From NCBI GenBank assembly GCA_025451035.1, contig JANWLE010000017.1, positions 1 through 41,008 of the forward strand: a stretch of 41,008 bases of DNA, given 5' to 3'. This DNA comes from Solirubrobacteraceae bacterium (GTDB taxonomy: Bacteria > Actinomycetota > Thermoleophilia > Solirubrobacterales > Solirubrobacteraceae). Shown piece by piece: positions 1 through 7,638 of the stretch (within the stretch, counting starts at the first letter, position 1; each line of letters opens with the position of its first letter). The translations under genes and the position numbers were made by a program. The notes beneath the pieces were generated by a model. The model was not told the DNA's origin. It worked only from the letters and a program-made list of their open reading frames with translations, and searched no databases.

Positions 1-120
1 CCGAGGCCGCTCAGCCTGAATAGGGCGACGGTGTCAGGGCTAGGCATATGAGGTATGCCTGCGGAACCGTCGGTGCTGTCCTAGCTGGATGAGCGGCGTG
101 GCCGCGCTGGCAGGACAGGA

Positions 121-380
121 GACTACGGCTCTTACAGCCGTGCGAGCCACAAAGTCTCGACCGCGAAACGAGCACCAGCTCAAGAGCAGCGGGAACGGAG
201 TCGGTAGACGACTCACGTGGTTCCTTTGGAACCTCCGAGGACGGCACTACGCTGTTCCAAGCCGTGAGTACGGTGAAAAATGCGTGGCGTTGCCACGAGT
301 ATGGTGGACACGCTTTAGCGGTGGGACTTTGCTTGGCTCGGTCGTGGCACTAGCGCAGCGTTAGCGGCAACGCAGCCGTG
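121..380. ncRNA. candidate structured RNA with about six hairpins
   Basis: Perfect short-loop inverted repeats follow one another. ACGGCT/AGCCGT lies at 125-141, GAGTCG/CGACTC at 198-214, GGTTCC/GGAACC with a TTT loop at 219-233 and CGTGGC/GCCACG with a GTT loop at 283-297. CTAGCG/CGTTAG (one G-U pair) lies at 350-364 and CGGC/GCCG at 365-378. This density looks more like a folded RNA than chance, but I see no Rfam family by eye. One idea is an omega-RNA-like tail of an IS200/IS605 TnpB gene whose body lies left of the window; nothing in view proves it. The strand is unknown, since all these stems also form on the complement. Confidence 0.3.
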
Positions 381-524
381 GGTGCCGTGTCCAGCGCTGA
401 TCCCTCAAAGCGTCCTCGGACTTCTCGTATGCCTATGTAGTGTCTGGTCGTTCGGGGACGTGGTTGATTTGGTCTGCGTCGTAAGCGAGAGAGTCATCGT
501 GGCGGACGGGCCAGGCTTCGAGTT

Positions 525-539
525 GGATCACGGTGATCC
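525..539. repeat. perfect 6-bp inverted repeat
   Basis: GGATCA is followed by a CGG triloop and TGATCC. It lies between the 121-380 hairpin cluster and the AT-rich patch. Its function is unknown. Confidence 0.4.
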
Positions 540-699
540 TGTGGTGACGTTTTTAGTCGAGCCTCTTTCTACTTCGACCTCGAGTTTTCAAATCAAAGAG
601 TTTTCAGATCAAGGTTTTTTTGTAGTGCAACTTTTTAGTAATTTCAATCTTTCTTTTTTCTTTCTGTTACATGCAACCTTTTACACCACCAATAGCTGA

Positions 700-873
700 G
701 CGTTTCGTTGATAGAAACGCGATTGGGAGCTCAATCAATGCGTAGTCGACTTTTGGGATTCACAAGGGACGCAGTTCAGAGAGAGAGAGAGTAAAAGAGG
801 GGCAGCTTCAACGCTGGACGTTGAAGCAGAGCATCGTTAAAGGATGCTCTCAGGCACGCCGATAACCGCGTGC
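700..873. repeat. run of five hairpins
   Basis: GCGTTTC/GAAACGC lies at 700-720 (7 bp), GATTG/CAATC at 721-736 (5 bp) and GCTTCAACG/CGTTGAAGC at 805-827 (9 bp). AGAGCATC/GATGCTCT lies at 828-850 (8 bp) and GCACGC/GCGTGC at 854-873 (6 bp). The last three almost abut. All stems are perfect Watson-Crick pairs with loops of 5-8 nt. They could be a structured RNA, protein-binding sites or replication-related hairpins. There is no coding frame that would explain them. Confidence 0.4.
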
Positions 874-1061
874 AACAGGTGATAGGGCGCAAAGGCGCTG
901 GACCAACTGCAACGCCAGCAAGGCATCGCAGAGCTCGAGAGCGAAGGCTCGGGCCCACCGACATACGGAGGCAAGGCTCGCCACTGGCATAGCCATCTGC
1001 ATGCTGCCGAAGGGCAAGACCGAGACGGGTGTGTGGACGTTGAATCTGAGCAGTTGAGGGT

Positions 1062-1120
1062 TTGACGGTTAGACCATCGCTGGCGATCTCCTTCCCGATT
1101 CCACTGGCGAACACCGTCAA
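1062..1120. repeat. nested stem structure
   Basis: TTGACGGT at 1062-1069 pairs perfectly with ACCGTCAA at 1113-1120. The enclosed sequence holds ATCGC/GCGAT at 1076-1087. Nested pairing of this kind favours RNA structure over a simple operator. Confidence 0.35.
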
Positions 1121-1158
1121 CGAACCGCACCTGCATTTTGCTGGGGATGACTGACCGC

Positions 1159-1194
1159 GAAGAACCGGGAGCGGAAGAAGAACCGGGAGCGGAA
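1159..1194. repeat. tandem 18-bp repeat, two copies
   Basis: GAAGAACCGGGAGCGG begins at 1159 and again at 1177, giving an 18-bp period. It lies in the gene-free block and has no assigned role. Confidence 0.7.
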
Positions 1195-1585
1195 AGCGGG
1201 CAATCTGTGCGTGTTCGCTTTCGCTGGCACCGGCATTGGCTGGGGTGTCTTGATCTGAGCTTCGTTCGAGAAGCGGGTTGTGGTGCAGGTGCGGAGTGGG
1301 TGTTGGCCTCGGGAATGGGGAAGGAGAGGTCTGGTTGCGGGGTAGCTGGGCGGTGACGGCCGGATAGGGCTGGGCCTGAGGCAGCTGGGCGGTGCGGGCT
1401 GGCTAGGACGGCGGGTGGCCAAGGGTTCGCGCGGTCTCTGGCGGCTCCGGCAGGGATCGGGGATGGGGCTGGCAGCGTCCGGTCCTGGGGCGCCGCTGGG
1501 ATCGGGATGGAGTTGGCGCGGGCTTGCGGCGGCTGGGCGGTGACGGGCTGAATAACAACCTCCGCCTCTCCCAATACACACCACG

Positions 1586-1616
1586 GGTGCTCTTCGTCGC
1601 TTTGGCGAGGAGCACC
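1586..1616 (+). terminator. 11-bp hairpin followed by T-rich run
   Basis: The stem runs from 1586-1596 to 1606-1616 with a 9-nt loop and one G-U pair. On the plus strand it is followed by TGTGTCTTTT (1617-1626), resembling an intrinsic terminator. No gene is visible upstream on that strand. If it is functional, it would terminate a non-coding transcript crossing the block. Confidence 0.45.
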
Positions 1617-1740
1617 TGTGTCTTTTATCTCGTTGATTGGAGCTAAGGCCACGACTGGCGGTTGGCATTGGAAGTCCGCGATTGATGGCCACCTAGCCGC
1701 TCGCGGGCCTCAATCTCGGACCTGGGCGAAGCCGGTCAAG

Positions 1741-1806
1741 GCTTCACGACAAACCGTGAAGCAGTCAGACGGCAGACGACCGTCAATCTGAGCACCAGGC
1801 TCCTGG
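1741..1806. repeat. second run of hairpins
   Basis: GCTTCACG/CGTGAAGC lies at 1741-1762 (8 bp), GACGG/CCGTC at 1768-1784 (5 bp) and CCAGG/CCTGG at 1795-1806 (5 bp). The first resembles the 805-827 stem. The motif ATCTGAGC at 1786-1793 also occurs at 1044-1051 and 1253-1260, and CGTTAAAG occurs at 835-842 and 1859-1866. The block therefore reuses sequence modules. Confidence 0.35.
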
Positions 1807-2200
1807 CGACTCACGGGCAGCGATGATGCCTGGGTGCCTCAGGGGGGGGGTTAACCAACGTTAAAGCAATGGCTATAACCACATCTGCCTTCGCCCGACA
1901 TCCAACTGAAGACCCAAGCAAACAACCAACAAAGAAATGGACGGCAAAGAGAGAGGAAAGGCGGGTGTGGATAAATCAAATCAAAGAAACTTCAAATCAA
2001 TGTGACGTAGTCAAATCACCACCTCACCCGTTGAAGAGAGGTTCTCGCGACTAATCCCTCCAAAGGAGTGTGTAGGTCGCTCGACGTGGCTTTGACCGCC
2101 CCCGTTTCAACCGGTTTCAGCCTGCTCGGCCCCCTCTGCGTGCAGGACTCTCGCTCGCCCATCCGCGACGCTTCGCTGAAGCACGGGGCTGGCGGCGAGC

Positions 2201-2953
2201 ATGCCGGCCCAGGCAATAGCCTCAGGCCTGAAGATGGCTGTTTCCTTGCTCATCATCGTCACCGCGCGCAACGAGCAAGCGCGCCTTCCCTCTACGCTCA
2301 CAGCGCTCGCAGAGGCATTCCCGGGGGCGTCTTTGTGGGTCGCTGATGACTGCTCGACCGACGCGACACGCCGGATCGCGATCGAACGTGGCGCCGAGGT
2401 CATAAGCCCAGACAGCTCGCTCGGCAAGGGCGGCGCCGCCACACTCGCGGCACGCGCGGCGCTGGCCACAGTCGCTGACCCGGACGCGACGGTGGTCGTG
2501 CTCTGTGACGGGGACCTCGGCGAGAGCGCCGGGCGGCTCGACGCGCTGGTAGCAGCGGTCAGCGCCGAGGAGGCTGACCTGGCGGTCGCGCTGTTCTCGC
2601 GAAAAACCGGTGGGGGCTTCGGCCTGGCGCTGGGCTTCGCGCGCTTCGCGATCCGCCGCCGCTGCGGTCTGCGCATGTCTGCGCCGATATCCGGGCAGCG
2701 GGTGATGCGCGCGAACGTGCTCGCGCAGCTACTGCCGTTCGCGGACGGGTTCGGCATGGAGGTCGGGATGACGATCGACGCCGCTCGCCGCGGCTTGCGG
2801 GTGGCGGAGATAGAGGTCGACCTCTCCCACAGAGCTACCAAGCGCACGCTCCGCGGCTTCGTCCACCGCGGACGTCAGCTGATCGATTTCGTGCGCGTCT
2901 ACCGTGCGCGCGGCTACTCTCGCCGTGTGCGCATCGACCACAGCAGCGGATGA
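2201..2953 (+). CDS. family 2 glycosyltransferase (GT-A fold)
   Basis: This is probably a soluble nucleotide-sugar glycosyltransferase of the GT2/dolichol-phosphate-sugar synthase type. The core starts at VSLLIIVTARNEQ (about residue 14). A nucleotide-binding DDCSTDATR follows near 50 and a metal-binding DGDLGES (DXD-like) near 105. The C-terminal part carries SGQRVMR, FADGFGMEVGMTIDA and a HRGRQ motif typical of a conserved bacterial GT2 subgroup. No membrane helix is visible. An alternative ATG at 2234 (M12) sits directly before the first beta-strand and may be the true start; neither start has a convincing Shine-Dalgarno site. The stop overlaps the glycerol kinase start by 4 nt (ATGA), so the two are probably translated together. 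The acceptor is unknown. Confidence 0.82.
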   Translation: MPAQAIASGLKMAVSLLIIVTARNEQARLPSTLTALAEAFPGASLWVADDCSTDATRRIAIERGAEVISPDSSLGKGGAATLAARAALATVADPDATVVVLCDGDLGESAGRLDALVAAVSAEEADLAVALFSRKTGGGFGLALGFARFAIRRRCGLRMSAPISGQRVMRANVLAQLLPFADGFGMEVGMTIDAARRGLRVAEIEVDLSHRATKRTLRGFVHRGRQLIDFVRVYRARGYSRRVRIDHSSG

Positions 2954-4416
2954 TCCTCGCGATCGACCAGGGCACCACCGGCACGACATGCGTGGTCTAC
3001 GACGAGCACGCCCAGCCCGTTGGTCACGCCTACCGCGAGCTGGCGCAGAGCTTCCCCTCGCCCGGCTGGGTGGAGCACGATCCGCTCGAGATCTGGCTGG
3101 CGACGCAGGCGCTTGCTGGGGAGGCGCTCGCCGACGCCGCCGTGGCGAGCGCTCAGCTCACCGCGGTGGGCATCACCAACCAGCGCGAGACGGTGTGCGT
3201 CTGGGATCCCGCTAGCGGCGAGCCCCTGCACAGCGCGATCGTGTGGCAGGACAGGCGCACCGCGGGACGCTGCGAGCAGCTGCGCACGGCTGGGGTGGAG
3301 CCCTTGCTGCGCTCGCGAACCGGGCTCGTGCTCGACCCCTATTTCTCAGCGACCAAGATGCAATGGCTGCTCGAGAACGTGCCCGGGCTGCGTCGAAGAG
3401 CAGAGCAGGGCACAGCGGTGTTCGGCACGATCGACTCCTGGCTCGCGTTCAAGCTCACCGGCGAGCATGTGACCGACCCCTCCAACGCCGCGCGCACGCT
3501 GCTGTATGACATCACCGCCGGACGCTGGGACCCCGAGCTACTCGAGCTGTTCGGCATCCCCGAGCGTTCGCTGGCGCGGGTATGCCCCAGCACGGGCGTG
3601 ATCGGCATGACGGACCCGCTGACACTGCACGGCCACTCCGTCCCGCTGGCTGGTATCGCCGGCGACCAGCAGGCGGCGCTGTTCGGCCAGGCGTGCGTCG
3701 AGGCGGGAATGGGCAAGAACACATACGGGACGGGGTCATTCGTGCTGTTGAACGCCGGGGCCAGTCCCCCCGAGCCGACGAGCGGGCTGCTCAGCACGGT
3801 CGCCTGGGGCCTCGGGCAGCAGCTCACCTACGCGCTGGAGGCGTCGATCTTCGTCACCGGGGCGGCCGTGCAATGGTTGCGCGATGGGCTCTCGATCATC
3901 GAGCGCGCCAGCGACAGCGAGACGCTCGCCCGGACGCTCGATGGCAACGACGGCGTGTACTTCGTTCCGGCGCTCACCGGCCTAGGTTCACCGCACTGGG
4001 ATCCCCACGCCCGCGGCACGATCGTCGGCTTGACCCGTGGCAGTTCCCGCGCGCATATCGCGCGGGCGGCGCTCGAGGCGATCGCCTACCAGACGGTCGA
4101 CGCGGTGCGCGCGATGGAGAGCGCATGCCGCTCGCCGCTGAAAGAGTTGCGCGCGGACGGCGGCGCCACCGGCAACGAGTGGCTGATGCAATTCCAGGCC
4201 GACGTGCTGGGCGTGCCGGTCGTCCTGCCGCACATCACCGAGACGACATCGCTCGGCGCCGCCTACCTCGCGGGGGTGGGTGTCGGCCTCTGGAGCGTGC
4301 CCGAGGTGCGCGCGAACTGGCGTGAACGGGCCCGGTATGAGCCGCGCATGAGCGCCGACGAGCGCGAGAGCCTGCTCGAGGGGTGGCATCGCGCGCTCGA
4401 GCGCGCACGCGGATGA
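2950..4416 (+). CDS. glpK: glycerol kinase
   Basis: A FGGY-family kinase that phosphorylates glycerol with ATP to sn-glycerol 3-phosphate in the cytosol. At 488 aa it has normal family length. The N-terminal phosphate-binding loop DQGTTGTT is at residues 6-13 and the substrate region WQDRRT near 100. GDQQAALFGQ lies near 240 and the C-terminal ATPase motif DGGATGNEWLMQFQAD near 402. The ATG overlaps the upstream glycosyltransferase stop (ATGA). The next gene is an acyltransferase of glycerolipid synthesis, so the product may feed phospholipid synthesis as well as glycolysis. No glycerol facilitator or glycerol 3-phosphate dehydrogenase is in the window. Confidence 0.95.
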   Translation: MILAIDQGTTGTTCVVYDEHAQPVGHAYRELAQSFPSPGWVEHDPLEIWLATQALAGEALADAAVASAQLTAVGITNQRETVCVWDPASGEPLHSAIVWQDRRTAGRCEQLRTAGVEPLLRSRTGLVLDPYFSATKMQWLLENVPGLRRRAEQGTAVFGTIDSWLAFKLTGEHVTDPSNAARTLLYDITAGRWDPELLELFGIPERSLARVCPSTGVIGMTDPLTLHGHSVPLAGIAGDQQAALFGQACVEAGMGKNTYGTGSFVLLNAGASPPEPTSGLLSTVAWGLGQQLTYALEASIFVTGAAVQWLRDGLSIIERASDSETLARTLDGNDGVYFVPALTGLGSPHWDPHARGTIVGLTRGSSRAHIARAALEAIAYQTVDAVRAMESACRSPLKELRADGGATGNEWLMQFQADVLGVPVVLPHITETTSLGAAYLAGVGVGLWSVPEVRANWRERARYEPRMSADERESLLEGWHRALERARG

Positions 4417-4463
4417 CCGCAACGGCGTAACTTTGCCGGCTCGCGGAGGTACAGCTGATCTAG

Positions 4464-5252
4464 ATGAGCGATCTAGCACCCATGCGCGAGCAGGTCTACA
4501 CCGACCCGCGGCCCAAGGAGCACTTCGACCGCTTCCACGAGCGCGCCCGCACACGCGAACCCGACTGGGCGTACGAGCTCACGCGCCTTTTGACCTCGCT
4601 CTATGCGTACGTGTTCCTGCGCGTGCGCTCCATCTCCACCGGGAACGTCCCCGGGAAAGGCGCCGTGATCCTGGCGCCCAACCACTTCTCGTTCATGGAC
4701 CACTTCCTGATGGGCTGCTACATCCGCCGCAAGGTGCGCTTCATGGCCAAGTCGCAGCTGTTCAAACCGCCGATGCAGTTCATCTACTCCCACGGCGGGG
4801 TCTTCCCGGTGCGCCGCGGCGCCCGCGACGACGAGACGTTCATCACCGCCGAGACGATCCTCGCCAGGGGTGGCGCAGTCACGATGTACTGCGAGGGGGG
4901 ACGCTCGCGCACTGGCAAGATGTCCACCGACGCCAAGCGCGGAATCGGTCGTCTCGCCCTGGAGACCGGCGCGCCGGTCGTCCCGATCGCGATTCACGGC
5001 TCCTCGCGAATCCGCAACTGGAAGCGGCTTCAGTTCCCCAAGGTCACCGTACAGTACGGGCAGCCGCTGCGTTTCGAGCGCACCGAGAACCCGAGCCGCG
5101 AGCTCCAGCAGGAGGTCGCAAACCAGATCCTCGTGGAGATCAAACTGCTCTACGACGGCCTGGAGGAGCACGGCCGCAAGGGCGTGCTCAAGCGCCTGCG
5201 CGAGCAAGCTGGCTCCGCTCGCCGCGCCCGCGGTGGCGCCGCCGTCGCGTGA
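4464..5252 (+). CDS. 1-acyl-sn-glycerol-3-phosphate acyltransferase (PlsC family)
   Basis: Likely transfers an acyl group to lysophosphatidic acid at the membrane to make phosphatidic acid. The catalytic motif NHFSFMD is at residues 73-79 (His74 and Asp79, the H-x4-D pair). The substrate-binding block EGGRS (144-148) corresponds to the EGTRS motif, followed by VVPIAIHG. At 262 aa it has usual PlsC length. A GGAGGT sits about 12 nt before the ATG; M7 is an alternative start. The gene lies 47 nt after glpK on the same strand, which suggests a glycerolipid pair. The basic, alanine-rich C-terminus is probably disordered. PlsC paralogues can have other lysolipid acceptors, so exact substrate is inferred. 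Confidence 0.88.
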   Translation: MSDLAPMREQVYTDPRPKEHFDRFHERARTREPDWAYELTRLLTSLYAYVFLRVRSISTGNVPGKGAVILAPNHFSFMDHFLMGCYIRRKVRFMAKSQLFKPPMQFIYSHGGVFPVRRGARDDETFITAETILARGGAVTMYCEGGRSRTGKMSTDAKRGIGRLALETGAPVVPIAIHGSSRIRNWKRLQFPKVTVQYGQPLRFERTENPSRELQQEVANQILVEIKLLYDGLEEHGRKGVLKRLREQAGSARRARGGAAVA

Positions 5253-5365
5253 CTCTGCTGCGGCAGGGCCTATCATGCGCAAGGCCATCAGCGTGAGGGC
5301 CGCAAGGTGCACAGCTCAAGCCACATACCGCCTGCCACAAGCGGCTCGCCCACGGCGGTGAGGGC

Positions 5366-6061
5366 GTGAACGGCCGGGTGCAGGTGGGCGCGGTGATCCG
5401 CCGCACGTTTGAGATCTACGTCGACCAGGCACCGGTGCTGATGCCGGCCGCCGCCGTCGTGTTCGTCGTCAGCTCGCTGCTCAGCGTGGTGTTGGTCGCG
5501 GCCGCGCCTGCGCTGGCGATCGTCGCGCTCGTGATCAGCATCGTCGCGACGACGCTGTTCACCGGGATGGTCGTCGAGCTGGTCGCCGACGTGCAGGACG
5601 GCCGGCGTGACGCGAGCGTCTCCCAGCTCCTGCGCGCCGCCTCGCCGATGCTCGGTCCGCTGCTGCTGGTCGGCATCCTCGCCGGCTTCGGGATCGTGAT
5701 AGGTCTCGTGCTGTTCGTGATCCCCGGGGTGATCCTGATGACGATCTGGTCGGTCGCGGCGCCAGCCGTGGTGCTCGAGCGGCTCAGCGCCACGCGCGCA
5801 CTGGGACGCAGCCGTGAACTAGTCAGGGGCAACGGCTGGAGCGTCTTCGGGGTGATCGTGGTGATGGTCGTGCTCGTCGTGATCGTCGGCGGCGGGGTGG
5901 AGCTAGCCGCCGAAGCCGCTGGAACGGCCGCCGGGCTCGGCGCGAGAGTGATCATCGGAGTCCTCACTGCCCCGCTCTCCTCGCTCGCGGCGGCCGTCCT
6001 CTACTTTCAGCTGCGCAGCTCTAGGAGCGATGAGGTCGTCTCCGGCGCCGCCTCGCTGTAG
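5366..6061 (+). CDS. multipass membrane protein
   Basis: A 231-aa hydrophobic protein starting at a GTG after a GTGAGGG sequence. It has a short cytosolic N-terminus (GAVIRRTFEIYVDQ), two hydrophobic stretches at about 25-70, one at 95-125 containing VLFVIPGVILM, and two more at 155-178 and 185-215. The pattern, with an amphipathic ...LGRSRELVRGNGW segment before the fourth stretch, resembles the glycerophosphodiester phosphodiesterase membrane-domain-like/DUF7847 group of actinobacterial proteins. No catalytic residues are recognisable. It follows the acyltransferase after 113 nt, and its role is unknown; membrane-lipid association is only suggested by context. Confidence 0.75.
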   Translation: MNGRVQVGAVIRRTFEIYVDQAPVLMPAAAVVFVVSSLLSVVLVAAAPALAIVALVISIVATTLFTGMVVELVADVQDGRRDASVSQLLRAASPMLGPLLLVGILAGFGIVIGLVLFVIPGVILMTIWSVAAPAVVLERLSATRALGRSRELVRGNGWSVFGVIVVMVVLVVIVGGGVELAAEAAGTAAGLGARVIIGVLTAPLSSLAAAVLYFQLRSSRSDEVVSGAASL

Positions 6062-6097
6062 GGGGAGGAGCGCCCGGGCCGGGTGGCGCCCACGCGA

Positions 6098-6103
6098 TAG
6101 GGT
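6098..6103 (+). promoter_or_regulatory. -10 box TAGGGT of a probable leaderless promoter
   Basis: TAGGGT lies 9 nt before the ATG at 6113 with no Shine-Dalgarno between them. The identical TAGGGTGCTCG string precedes the DegV gene start on the other strand (19507-19517). Confidence 0.45.
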
Positions 6104-6112
6104 GCTCGTTTC

Positions 6113-6727
6113 ATGGCCGGCCTTCGCGCATCACAGCTGCTGCGCGCGCAGCTGCTAGACGGCGTCTCGCTGCTGCTGGCCGGTGCGGTCGAGCCCGCAC
6201 CCAAACAGGCTCTGGGTCCAGCTGTCGCGGACGCATTCGCCTCGCTCGGCGCGAGCGTATTTGAGATCCCTGTGCGGGCGCGCGAGGAGCAGGCGCTCGA
6301 TCAGGCGGTGGGCAACGCGCTTGCCGGCACGGGCAGGATCGACATGCTCGCCGTCGACTGCGCCGGCGTCTTCGGCGAAGAGCTCGCCGAGCACGGTGAC
6401 TCCCAGCGGGCCTTGCGCGGCTGCGTACAAAGCGCCTGGAACGCGACCCGCGCTCTCGCAAACGGCGCTTTCCTACCAGCTGGCGCCGGGGGCAGGGTCG
6501 TGTATCTGGCCGCGCCGGCGGGGTACGACGGAGCGGGGGCCCTGCGCGCGGCGCTCGAGAACCTCGCCCGCACGCTTTCCACCGAGTGGGCGCGCCACCA
6601 GCTGACGACAGTGACGCTCGCGCCTGCAGCCGAAGGCGCGGCGGACGAGGTGGCGGCGCTCGTCGCCTACCTCGCCTCGCCCGCCGGCGCTTACTTCTCG
6701 GGCTGCGTGCTGGAGGTCGGCTGCTAG
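6113..6727 (+). CDS. degenerate short-chain dehydrogenase-like protein (probable pseudoenzyme)
   Basis: The 204-aa sequence follows an SDR Rossmann pattern: GRIDMLAVDCAG near 74-85 for the NNAG strand, RVVYLAAPAG for the Ser strand, then AGALRAALENLARTLSTEWA. Where active SDRs carry Y-x-x-x-K, this protein has Ala141 and Arg145, so the catalytic Tyr and Lys are gone. The usual glycine-rich TGxxxGIG loop is also not recognisable (LLLAGAVEPAPK). It probably cannot reduce a ketone by the usual mechanism. It may be a non-catalytic partner of the active SDR encoded convergently next to it, with which it shares the stop tetranucleotide CTAG at 6724-6727, or it may have a different function. Confidence 0.72.
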   Translation: MAGLRASQLLRAQLLDGVSLLLAGAVEPAPKQALGPAVADAFASLGASVFEIPVRAREEQALDQAVGNALAGTGRIDMLAVDCAGVFGEELAEHGDSQRALRGCVQSAWNATRALANGAFLPAGAGGRVVYLAAPAGYDGAGALRAALENLARTLSTEWARHQLTTVTLAPAAEGAADEVAALVAYLASPAGAYFSGCVLEVGC

Positions 6728-7551
6728 CCGGTCATCCCTCCGAACATGCCACCGGTGATGTGCAGTGTCTGGCCGTGGACATAGTTGGACCACGGAGAGC
6801 AGAGGAAGAAGACGCCGCCGGCGGCCTCCTCGGGGCTGGCCGGGCGGCCCAGCGGGATCAGCATCGAGGCCATCTGGCGCAGCTGCTCGGGGATGCCGAG
6901 CTGGATCTTCTCGCCATCCTTCTCCATCGTGTTGTCCTCGACCTTGGCCTGCGTCAGGCGGGTGTCGATGAAGCCGAAGGCGACCGCGTTGACGTTGATC
7001 TTGAACTGACCCCACTCCTTCGCGAGCGTCTTGGTCAATCCCACCACGCCGGCCTTCGCGGCGGAGTAGTTGGCCTGGCCCGGGTTGCCGAAGGTCCCCG
7101 AGGTCGAGGATACGTTGACGACCTTGCGGAACACCTCGCGTCCCTCCTCGCGCTCCTTCTTGGCGGGCTCGCGCAGATGCGGAGCCGCGGCGCGCAGGAC
7201 ACGGAACGGCACGATCGTGTGGATGTCGAGCATCGCTTGGAAGTGCTCGTCTGACATCTTGTGGATCGGCGCGTCGAGCGTGTAGCCGGCGTTGTTGACG
7301 ATGATGTCGATCTTGCCGAAGGCGTCGACTGCCTTCGCCACGAGCTGGTCCGGCACGCCCGGCTTGGTCAAATCGCCGGCGAAGACAGCCGTCTCGCCGG
7401 AGATCTCCGAGGCCGCCTGCTGCGCGACGTCGTTATCGAGGTCGTTGATCAGGACCTGTGCCCCTTGCGCGGCGAGAAGTTCAGCGGTCGCGCGTCCGAT
7501 GCCGCGCGCCGAGCCGGTGATGATCGCCGACTTGCCGTCGAGTACTCCCAT
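6724..7551 (-). CDS. SDR-family 3-oxoacyl reductase (FabG-like)
   Basis: A classical short-chain dehydrogenase that probably interconverts 3-oxoacyl and 3-hydroxyacyl thioesters with NAD(P)H. The cofactor loop TGSARGIG is at residues 12-19 and NNAG at 86-89. The catalytic set Ser148/149, Tyr162 and Lys166 (YSAAK) is intact, and the C-terminal HITGG closure is present. At 275 aa it is about 25 residues longer than minimal FabG, with charged insertions near 128-140 (REPAKKEREEGRE) and 205-220. An AGGAGA lies just upstream of the ATG. It is convergent with a catalytically dead SDR and near two acyl-CoA dehydrogenases, consistent with fatty acyl or branched acyl metabolism. ACP versus CoA specificity cannot be told. 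Confidence 0.9.
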   Translation of the reverse strand: MGVLDGKSAIITGSARGIGRATAELLAAQGAQVLINDLDNDVAQQAASEISGETAVFAGDLTKPGVPDQLVAKAVDAFGKIDIIVNNAGYTLDAPIHKMSDEHFQAMLDIHTIVPFRVLRAAAPHLREPAKKEREEGREVFRKVVNVSSTSGTFGNPGQANYSAAKAGVVGLTKTLAKEWGQFKINVNAVAFGFIDTRLTQAKVEDNTMEKDGEKIQLGIPEQLRQMASMLIPLGRPASPEEAAGGVFFLCSPWSNYVHGQTLHITGGMFGGMTG

Positions 7552-7638
7552 AGTCGTTAGGTCTCCTGTTGTCGTGGTGGCTGGTGGCGGAGGTTATCTA
7601 TCTGGGCCATCGGGCGGGAACGCAGCGGCGCGCGTCAC

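Larger units (their letters stand above)
1..2200. other. gene-free block of 2.2 kb with many hairpins
   Basis: I recognise no protein gene here. The open frames present (such as 89-364 plus, 837-1652 minus, 1117-1692 minus, 1869-2054 plus) have low-complexity or frame-shadow translations and no domain I know. Composition differs from the rest: about 580-700 is clearly AT-rich with T-tracts, and 1860-2030 is A-rich. An (AG)7 microsatellite lies at 778-791 and a run of nine G at 1842-1850. Perfect inverted repeats with short loops are frequent and are listed separately. The block may be a remnant of acquired DNA, a structured RNA locus, or both. The left boundary is outside the window. Confidence 0.6.

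Noticed and set aside
257-290. Resemblance to group II intron domain V (AGCCGTGAG...CGGTGAAA)
   Set aside because: The 3' strand of the domain V hairpin is missing and no intron-encoded reverse transcriptase is present.
89-364. 91-codon plus-strand open frame
   Set aside because: No homology recognised, and its span coincides with the hairpin cluster, so RNA structure explains the sequence better.
1068-1074. GTTAGAC, a possible integron attC core site
   Set aside because: No matching RYYYAAC partner or integrase was found at a suitable distance; the bases are better explained by the 1062-1120 stem.
837-1652. 271-codon minus-strand open frame in the gene-free block
   Set aside because: Pro/Ala/Ser/Arg-rich translation with no domain, overlapping another open frame; it also covers hairpins and a terminator-like site.
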